A stretch of DNA of 6,786 bases from Flavobacterium psychrophilum (GTDB lineage Bacteria > Bacteroidota > Bacteroidia > Flavobacteriales > Flavobacteriaceae), in contig CAMBHH010000183.1 in NCBI GenBank assembly GCA_945866505.1, forward strand, positions 1 to 6,786, in the 5' to 3' direction. Positions 1 through 4,686 of this stretch are shown in pieces. The notes below the pieces were generated by a model that did not search any database, had not been told where the DNA came from, and was given only the letters and a program-made list of their open reading frames with translations. The position numbers were made by a program, and so were the translations under genes. The stretch's first letter is position 1; each line of letters opens with the position of its first letter.

Positions 1-83
1 CTGCCAAATCGATGATTCCGGCAAACTTCGAGTATTAACAGGGTTTTCGTTTTTTTGAACACATAAGATAACTGGTCGATAAA

Positions 84-121
84 CTAACAAAATAATACTT
101 TAGCGACAATTTTTTTGTTAG
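84..121. repeat. AT-rich 9-bp inverted repeat, possible terminator of an upstream gene
   Basis: Arms CTAACAAAA (84-92) and TTTTGTTAG (113-121) are perfect reverse complements separated by 20 bases. The right arm lies in a run of seven T (111-116 preceded by T-rich bases), and the element sits downstream of whatever ends near position 38 or 58. It could therefore be a weak terminator or a binding site. The loop is long and the stem has low GC, so a terminator role is uncertain. Confidence 0.3.
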
Positions 122-163
122 GCTTAATTGAAAAAGTATTTTTTTCAAACCCACAAATAGTGT

Positions 164-171
164 TATATTTG
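164..171 (+). promoter_or_regulatory. Candidate Bacteroidota -7 promoter element for fabG
   Basis: TATATTTG matches the Bacteroidota primary sigma factor -7 consensus TAnnTTTG exactly. The expected TTG/TTTG -33 element about 19 bases upstream is not clear: that position (141-146) is a T tract followed by CAAAC. Transcription would start near 178, before the repeat-like leader and about 130 bases ahead of the fabG ATG at 310. The assignment rests on the -7 match and position only. Confidence 0.45.
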
Positions 172-202
172 GCAGCTGTAAATTAGTTCATAATAAAATA
201 AA

Positions 203-286
203 GATTACTTTGCTTCGTTCCTCGCAACTCCTCACAATAACAGATGGCAACGAATAGCAGGAAATACCTGCCTGCCCGCAGGCAGG
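203..286. repeat. Dispersed-repeat-like composite with GC-rich palindrome in the fabG leader
   Basis: Two parts are visible. Bases 211-225 (TGCTTCGTTCCTCGC) plus following bases resemble a degenerate copy of the TTGCTTCGTTCCTCGCAATGACA-type sequence that I recall as scattered in many Bacteroidota intergenic regions. Bases 211-219 can also pair with 249-260 (AACGAATAGCA, two-base bulge). Then 267-286 is a perfect palindrome with arms CCTGCCTGC (267-275) and GCAGGCAGG (278-286) around CC. This is by far the most GC-rich spot in the AT-rich leader. The palindrome resembles a known flavobacterial dispersed family, recalled from general knowledge and not searched. Whether it acts in the fabG mRNA is unknown. 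Confidence 0.6.
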
Positions 287-309
287 GCTCTAAAAAAAAA
301 TTAAAAAAA

Positions 310-1056
310 ATGAAATTACTCGAAGGAAAAGTAGCGATTATCACCGGTGCAAGTCGCGGAATAGGTAGAGGCATAGCAGAAGTTTTTGCCAAAAACGGTG
401 CCAACGTGGCATTCACCTACAGTTCTTCTGTAGAATCTGCGTTAGCTTTAGAAAACGAATTGAACGCAATGGGAATCAAGGCCAAAGGATATCAATCGAA
501 TGCTGCCGACTTTAACGAAGCCCAAACTTTTGTTGACAACGTTTTAGCCGAATTTGTCACTGTCGATATCTTAATTAACAATGCCGGAATTACGAAAGAC
601 AACTTATTGATGAGGATGTCTGAATCTGATTTTGACCAAGTTATCAATGTTAACTTAAAGTCGGTTTTTAATATGACAAAAGCCATTCAAAGAACTTTCT
701 TGAAACAACGCGCTGGTTCTATCATCAATATTAGCTCGGTAGTAGGCGTTTCTGGCAATGCTGGTCAAACCAATTACGCAGCTTCTAAAGCTGGTGCAAT
801 AGGATTTACAAAATCAGTTGCCTTGGAATTAGGTTCAAGAAATATTCGTTGCAATGCTATTGCGCCAGGATTTATAGAAACTGAAATGACCGCCAAATTG
901 AGCGAAGATGTCGTAAAAGGTTGGAGAGAAGGAATTCCTTTGAAGCGCGGCGGAACGACTGAAGATGTTGCCAATGCTTGTCTTTTCTTGGCCTCAGATA
1001 TGAGTACTTATATTACAGGACAAGTATTAAATGTTTGCGGTGGAATGCTTACTTAA
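310..1056 (+). CDS. fabG: 3-oxoacyl-[acyl-carrier-protein] reductase FabG
   Basis: This short-chain dehydrogenase/reductase uses NADPH to reduce 3-oxoacyl-ACP to 3-hydroxyacyl-ACP in the cytoplasmic fatty-acid elongation cycle. From the ATG at 310 the protein has 248 residues, the usual FabG length. The Rossmann cofactor motif TGASRGIG is at residues 12-19 and NNAG at 90-93. The catalytic tetrad is N115, S143, Y156 and K160 (in NYAASK), with E. coli-like spacing. PGFIETEM (186-193) and the C-terminal TGQVLNVCGG (236-245) are also typical. The frame stays open upstream to an ATG at 244, but that would add 22 residues encoded by the leader palindrome and A-rich tract before a canonical MKLLEGKVAIITG start. 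The start at 310 also has a flavobacterial A-rich leader. SDR proteins vary in substrate, so a different ketoreductase role is possible, but the fit to FabG is strong. Confidence 0.93.
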   Translation: MKLLEGKVAIITGASRGIGRGIAEVFAKNGANVAFTYSSSVESALALENELNAMGIKAKGYQSNAADFNEAQTFVDNVLAEFVTVDILINNAGITKDNLLMRMSESDFDQVINVNLKSVFNMTKAIQRTFLKQRAGSIINISSVVGVSGNAGQTNYAASKAGAIGFTKSVALELGSRNIRCNAIAPGFIETEMTAKLSEDVVKGWREGIPLKRGGTTEDVANACLFLASDMSTYITGQVLNVCGGMLT

Positions 1057-1078
1057 AAATTTATTGATTTTAAAATTG

Positions 1079-1127
1079 AAAAATTTAAAGATTACTGCAA
1101 TTTTTTAATCTTCCAATTTTTAATCTT
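1079..1127. repeat. AT-rich inverted and direct repeats between fabG and the vWA gene
   Basis: Bases 1079-1094 and 1106-1121 form an imperfect stem (core AAGATTA with TAATCTT, 11-base loop). The motif AATTTTTAATCTT also occurs almost twice in tandem (1099-1112 and 1115-1127). There is no TAnnTTTG promoter in the 84-base gap, so the downstream gene may be read from the fabG promoter. The stem could instead be a weak terminator or attenuator. AT-rich runs of this type are common between flavobacterial genes and may carry no function. Confidence 0.35.
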
Positions 1128-1140
1128 TTAATCAAAAAAA

Positions 1141-3180
1141 ATGACAACAAACACGATTCTATTACTGTTGCTTGCTGTACTAATAGCAGGCGGTTTGTCT
1201 TTTTTTCAATATTATTACAAAGCCAAAACCAAGTCGAAAGTGCATTTGGTTTTGGCTTTTTTGCGTTTTTTATCCATTTTTGGGATATTGCTGTTGTTGA
1301 TTAATCCGATAATAAGACGGAAAACGCTAGAAACAATCAAAACTCCTTTGCCAATTGTAATGGATAATTCGAGCTCGATTATTGATTTGAAAGCCAACGA
1401 AACTGCAATGGAATTGTACAAAATAGTGTCTCAAAACAAGGATTTACAAGAGAAATTTGAAATGCAATCGTATCAATTTGATAGTGAGTTTCAACAATCG
1501 GTCCCGATGGCTATCGGGATCACTTTCAAAGGAACTCAAACAAATATTGATAAAGTTGCCAAAAATCTGAAAAGCATTTATAAAAACACCTCTTATCCAA
1601 CGGTTTTAATAACGGATGGAAACCAAACTTCGGGAAATGATTATGTTTATTCATTTGACGCCAACAATAAAGTATATCCACTAGTTGTTGGAGATACAAC
1701 GAAATTCTTGGATTTAAAAGTAACGCAATTGAACGTCAACAAATATGCTTTTCACAAGAATAAATTTCCTGTTGAAGTATTTTTGAACTATTCAGGAAAC
1801 AAAAGTATCACAGCTAATTTCAGTATTTCGCAAGGGAATTCAGTTTTGGTTAAACAAAACGTTGTGTTTTCTCCATCGAAAAATTCAGCAATTATAAATG
1901 TGTTGCTTCCTGCAGATAAGGTAGGATTACAAGTTTTCAAAGCTACGATTTCGTCCAAAGAAAAAGAAAAAAACAACTACAACAATACCAAGAATTTTGC
2001 GGTTGAAATCATCGATCAAAAGACAAATATTGCAATTGTTTCTGTACTAAATCATCCTGATTTAGGAGCATTAAAACGAGCCATTGAATCGAATGCACAA
2101 CGAAAAGTAACCATCGTTAAACCTAATTCAATCAATTCATTACAAGATTACAATGTCCTAATTTTGTATCAACCAACAACCGAATTCAAGTCTGTTTTTG
2201 AGAAGAACAAATTAGCGGCAATTAATACTTTTATTGTTACTGGAAATAGTACTGATTTCAATTTTTTGAACCAGCAACAAAATAGTTTGGTTTTTAAAAT
2301 GAGCAGTCAAAAAGAAGATTATTTAGCCGAATTCAATTCGCAATTTAATCTTTTTGCACTTGATAATTTTGGCTTCGAAAATTTTCCGCCTTTGCAAAAT
2401 TCTTTTGGCTCGGTAACAACAAACGGAACGGTTTCGACATTGCTTTCGTCTAGAATTAGAAATATTGAAACGAACTCGCCATTATTGGCTTTCGATGAAA
2501 ATCAAGGCAAACGTTCGGCTTTTTTGCTGGGAGAAAACAGTTGGAAATGGCGTTTGCAAAGCCATATCGATAATCAGTCTTTTGAAAAATTTGATATTTT
2601 TGTGGATAAAATTATTCAGTTTTTGGCATCTAATGATTCTAGAAAATCATTGGTAGTAAACCACGAAAGTTTCTATAATTCAGGTGAAGCAATTGAAATT
2701 TCGGCGCAATATTTCAACAAAAACTACGAATTTGACGAGAAGGCGCGGTTGACTATTTCAGTTACCAATAGCAAAACAAAGCAAACGGTAAACTACGATT
2801 TACTAAAGGGCAACAATTCCTTTAAAGTTAATTTGGCTGGACTTTCAGCAGGAGGATATAATTTTTCGGTAAAAGAATTGAATTCAAAAACGAGCTATTC
2901 AGGTCATTTCGAAATTCTAGATTTTGACATCGAAAAACAATTCGTTAATCCTGATGTCGAAAAATTACAACAGTTAGCTGCGCAAACTCAGGGTAAGGTG
3001 CATTATCCAGATCAGGTCGATGCTTTAATTAAATCACTATTGGATAACGAAAATTACAAAGCTATCCAAAAAGAAATTATTGCCAAAACTCCCTTGATTG
3101 ATTGGGTTTGGTTACTAATTTTACTTGCAATTGCACTCGCATCTGAGTGGTTTATTAGAAAATATAATGGAATGTTGTAA
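1141..3180 (+). CDS. Membrane-anchored vWA-domain protein with glutamine-amidotransferase-like region (BatA-related, uncharacterised)
   Basis: The 679-residue protein has two N-terminal membrane helices (about 5-24 and 36-57) and one at the C-terminus (about 653-671) followed by RKYNGML, a layout that puts the large middle part in the periplasm. Residues 69-185 look like a von Willebrand factor A domain with a complete metal (MIDAS) site: DNSSS (D75, S77, S79), a threonine in GTQTN (T132 or T134), and TDG with D159. Residues about 190-290 appear to be a beta-sandwich. Residues 295-500 resemble the degenerate class I glutamine amidotransferase-like part of such proteins, including GENSWKWRL (464-472); no catalytic Cys-His pair is evident, so enzyme activity is not expected. 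The family is found in Bacteroidota and relatives, sometimes near Bat/MoxR genes, but no MoxR or Bat partner is in this window. Its role is unknown, perhaps in the cell envelope. The start follows an A-rich leader. Residues 121-127 are encoded by a palindrome (see repeat). Confidence 0.75.
   Translation: MTTNTILLLLLAVLIAGGLSFFQYYYKAKTKSKVHLVLAFLRFLSIFGILLLLINPIIRRKTLETIKTPLPIVMDNSSSIIDLKANETAMELYKIVSQNKDLQEKFEMQSYQFDSEFQQSVPMAIGITFKGTQTNIDKVAKNLKSIYKNTSYPTVLITDGNQTSGNDYVYSFDANNKVYPLVVGDTTKFLDLKVTQLNVNKYAFHKNKFPVEVFLNYSGNKSITANFSISQGNSVLVKQNVVFSPSKNSAIINVLLPADKVGLQVFKATISSKEKEKNNYNNTKNFAVEIIDQKTNIAIVSVLNHPDLGALKRAIESNAQRKVTIVKPNSINSLQDYNVLILYQPTTEFKSVFEKNKLAAINTFIVTGNSTDFNFLNQQQNSLVFKMSSQKEDYLAEFNSQFNLFALDNFGFENFPPLQNSFGSVTTNGTVSTLLSSRIRNIETNSPLLAFDENQGKRSAFLLGENSWKWRLQSHIDNQSFEKFDIFVDKIIQFLASNDSRKSLVVNHESFYNSGEAIEISAQYFNKNYEFDEKARLTISVTNSKTKQTVNYDLLKGNNSFKVNLAGLSAGGYNFSVKELNSKTSYSGHFEILDFDIEKQFVNPDVEKLQQLAAQTQGKVHYPDQVDALIKSLLDNENYKAIQKEIIAKTPLIDWVWLLILLAIALASEWFIRKYNGML
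1500..1521. repeat. GC-rich palindrome inside the vWA coding sequence
   Basis: TCCCGAT (1502-1508) and ATCGGGA (1513-1519) are perfect reverse complements around GGCT, and the stem extends to 1500-1521 with one G-T pair. It encodes VPMAIGI (residues 121-127) between two vWA strands, just before the GTQTN metal-site loop. It closely resembles the CCCGATAGCTATCGGG-type dispersed palindrome that I recall from flavobacterial genomes, which suggests an in-frame repeat insertion. That origin is inferred, not shown. Confidence 0.55.
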
Positions 3181-3183
3181 GCA

Positions 3184-3915
3184 TTATTGATGAAACGTTT
3201 TCCTTTTCAGGAGATGAAATTTTAGGCGTAAAAAATCATACCATTGCGCAATAAAAAGTACTAATGCAGCAACAAAGAGTGTTTTTATTTCTAGTATTTG
3301 GTAGATTAGTCCACCAGAAAAACATCCTATGAAAAAGAAGGAAATGATGGCTAATCGCAGAAATATGCTTGTTTTTAACTTTTTTACTTCTTCAACATTT
3401 TTATAAAAAAACAATTGCGAAAGTTCAATTCCTAAATCTGTAAATAGTCCCGTTAAATGGGTGGTTCTGACGGTTGCTCTTGAAATATTTGTTACTAAGG
3501 AATTCTGAATTCCCATAGACAGCAGCATAAAAAAAGCAGTCAATTTTCCATCTAAAGTGATTAATCCCGAACTAGTCCCGAAAATACCCACCGAAATTAA
3601 AATCAGCATTTCCAATGTAATTGGTAAAATGTGAGACCAATCTGGATTTTTTAATGCAATTAATTCCTGCAAAAAACTAGATATGAAGGAACCTAATAGA
3701 AAAAAAATGGTAAAAAGAAAAAAGGTAATCGCTGTAGCGTAATCGTGTCTCATTATCTCTTCTGCAAAAAAAGCATAATGTCCGGTTACATTAGTAGTCA
3801 AGGTTTTTAAAGCTAAAACACCAGTAATATTGACCAATCCGGCAACAAAGGACAACAAAATCGCCAATCGCAAATCGTGAGCAAAAGTCCTATTTTTACC
3901 TCTGTGGCGAAACAT
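3184..3915 (-). CDS. DUF1275 (YoaK-family) six-helix membrane protein
   Basis: This 243-residue inner-membrane protein belongs to the DUF1275/YoaK family, whose biochemical function is not established. About six hydrophobic helices are visible, near residues 15-36, 60-82, 94-113, 123-141, 183-204 and 211-228. The family's recognisable features are the first-helix GLVNITG (26-32), the TNVTGH loop (41-46, usually TGN), and GIQNSLV followed by TVRTTHLTGLFTDLG (135-162). Length is normal for the family. The start at 3915 gives MFRHRGKNRTFAHDLRL, with basic residues before the first helix, as expected for a cytoplasmic N-terminus. The gene ends 3 bases from the stop of the opposing vWA gene and is divergent from sixA. 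A candidate promoter and dyad lie upstream at 3974-3999. Transport or small-molecule roles have been suggested for such proteins, but nothing here identifies a substrate. Confidence 0.82.
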   Translation of the reverse strand: MFRHRGKNRTFAHDLRLAILLSFVAGLVNITGVLALKTLTTNVTGHYAFFAEEIMRHDYATAITFFLFTIFFLLGSFISSFLQELIALKNPDWSHILPITLEMLILISVGIFGTSSGLITLDGKLTAFFMLLSMGIQNSLVTNISRATVRTTHLTGLFTDLGIELSQLFFYKNVEEVKKLKTSIFLRLAIISFFFIGCFSGGLIYQILEIKTLFVAALVLFIAQWYDFLRLKFHLLKRKTFHQ

Positions 3916-3973
3916 AATGTTCTATTTTAAAATTCACTTTGATAAAACAAATTAACGATTTGTTTCTGTCTTG

Positions 3974-3981
3974 CAAAAATA
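3974..3981 (-). promoter_or_regulatory. Candidate -7 promoter element for the DUF1275 gene
   Basis: On the minus strand this reads TATTTTTG, an exact match to TAnnTTTG, about 58 bases upstream of the ATG at 3915. A TTG -33 element at the expected distance is not evident. A second minus-strand match, TAAATTTG at 4159-4152, lies much further away and is a less likely alternative. Confidence 0.35.
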
Positions 3982-3999
3982 CCTCTTTTTAAAGGTATT
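3978..3999. promoter_or_regulatory. Inverted repeat overlapping the DUF1275 promoter, possible operator
   Basis: AATACCT (3978-3984) and AGGTATT (3993-3999) are perfect 7-base reverse complements separated by 8 bases. The dyad has the size of a site for a dimeric regulator and overlaps the candidate -7 element on the minus strand, a position where a bound repressor would block transcription. The regulator is unknown, and chance occurrence is possible in such AT-rich DNA. Confidence 0.3.
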
Positions 4000-4142
4000 A
4001 ATTTGATTTTAAGATTTTTGTGAGATATTTATTTTAAAATTACGAAAATTTTAGTACTCAATGTTAAAATATAAAGGTAATCTTCATCAATATTTTTCTT
4101 GAATTTTTAGAATAATAGACTAATTATCAAAATATATTTTGT

Positions 4143-4157
4143 AATTTGTTTCAAATT
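4143..4157. promoter_or_regulatory. Small dyad upstream of sixA
   Basis: AATTTG (4143-4148) and CAAATT (4152-4157) are perfect 6-base reverse complements with a 3-base spacer. The dyad ends 29 bases before the sixA ATG and adjoins the near-consensus TATATTTTG at 4133-4141. It could be a regulator site or part of the promoter region. Short AT-rich palindromes are expected by chance here. Confidence 0.2.
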
Positions 4158-4186
4158 TAAAATCACAGGTTCTACTATACTAAAAA

Positions 4187-4678
4187 ATGAATATCAAAAA
4201 TCTTATTCTTATACGACATGCGAAATCCAGTTGGGATAGTTTTGTACAAGATATCGAAAGACCTTTGGCACAACGCGGATTTGAGGATATAACTTTAGTT
4301 GCAAAAGAAAGTATAAAATTTTTACCTGCTAAACTGATGATTTTTTCGAGTCCTGCAAAACGAGCTCGTGAAACCGCATTGATTTTTGCGACGACTATTT
4401 TACATCCTTTAGATTGTATCTTTTTTAGTGCCGATCTTTATACCTTCGATGAAAATAAACTAGAAAAGTATATAAAATCAATTAACAATGATTATGATAC
4501 TGTTATTCTTTTTGGTCACAATGATGCTATTACCAATTTTGTTAATAAATTTGGAACAATTTTTATAGCAAACGTTCCAACATCAGGGTTAATTTGGTTG
4601 CAATTTGAAACTGATAATTGGGGAAAATTGGCAAAGGGTAAAACAATAAAAGTAATGTTTCCAAAAAATTTAAAATAA
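4187..4678 (+). CDS. sixA: SixA-type histidine phosphatase (phosphohistidine phosphatase family)
   Basis: This 163-residue cytoplasmic protein of the histidine phosphatase (RHG/phosphoglycerate-mutase-like) superfamily is the length of the small SixA branch. The phosphate pocket is complete: LIRHAKSSW with R10 and nucleophile H11, the branch-typical DIERPLAQRG (22-31), SSPAKRARETA with R59 or R61 (54-64), and GHNDAI with the second catalytic H111 (110-115). E. coli SixA removes phosphate from phosphohistidine on signalling proteins (ArcB HPt, NPr). The substrate here is not known, and the symbol reflects family similarity only. The ATG follows a short A-rich leader (CTAAAAAATG). The stop lies 5 bases before the ppk1 start, so the two are almost certainly one transcript and probably translationally coupled. 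Confidence 0.85.
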   Translation: MNIKNLILIRHAKSSWDSFVQDIERPLAQRGFEDITLVAKESIKFLPAKLMIFSSPAKRARETALIFATTILHPLDCIFFSADLYTFDENKLEKYIKSINNDYDTVILFGHNDAITNFVNKFGTIFIANVPTSGLIWLQFETDNWGKLAKGKTIKVMFPKNLK

Positions 4679-4686
4679 ATAGAGTG
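4676..4686 (+). promoter_or_regulatory. sixA stop / ppk1 GTG start junction
   Basis: The TAA of sixA (4676-4678) is followed by ATAGA and then GTG (4684-4686) as the ppk1 start. No Shine-Dalgarno sequence is present, and the usual A-rich leader is short. The rare start codon and tight spacing suggest ppk1 translation depends on ribosomes finishing sixA, which would keep PPK1 low and proportional to SixA. This is inferred from layout. Confidence 0.5.

Larger units (their letters stand above)
1..309. other. Non-coding leader region upstream of fabG
   Basis: No complete gene is visible in this stretch. On the plus strand one frame is open from the window edge to a TAA at 36-38, reading AKSMIPANFEY, and another runs to a TGA at 56-58. 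Either could be the tail of an upstream gene, but there is too little to choose. The rest is AT-rich and holds an inverted repeat (84-121), a candidate promoter (164-171) and a repeat-like composite (203-286), each listed separately. If the promoter is right, fabG has a 5' untranslated leader of roughly 130 bases containing the palindrome. Confidence 0.6.
3916..4186. other. Divergent AT-rich intergenic region between the DUF1275 gene and sixA
   Basis: This 271-base region must carry the promoters for both divergent genes. I see no open frame worth calling and no RNA gene. It contains a candidate minus-strand promoter overlapped by a dyad (3974-3999) and a smaller dyad near sixA (4143-4157). 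No perfect plus-strand TAnnTTTG is present. The closest sites are TATATTTTG (4133-4141, one base too long) and TAATTTG (4142-4148, one base too short). Confidence 0.6.

Noticed and set aside
1..58. Tail of an upstream plus-strand gene (frame ending at 38 or at 58)
   Set aside because: Only 11 to 18 codons are visible in two competing frames, with no recognisable motif; kept as a remark in the leader entry.
244..309. ATG at 244 as the fabG start (270 residues)
   Set aside because: The added 22 residues come from the leader palindrome and A-rich tract, while the ATG at 310 gives the normal 248-residue FabG.
3134..3149. CACTC-gcatct-GAGTG hairpin followed by TTTATT near the end of the vWA gene
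   Set aside because: The 5-base stem is inside the C-terminal membrane helix coding region and the T tract is broken, so it does not support a terminator.
3164..3187. ATAATG/CATTAT inverted repeat across the convergent stops
   Set aside because: A 6-base AT-rich stem with a 12-base loop is too weak and expected by chance.
4152..4159. Second minus-strand TAnnTTTG match as the DUF1275 promoter
   Set aside because: It is over 230 bases from the start codon, lacks a -33 element, and a nearer match exists at 3974-3981.
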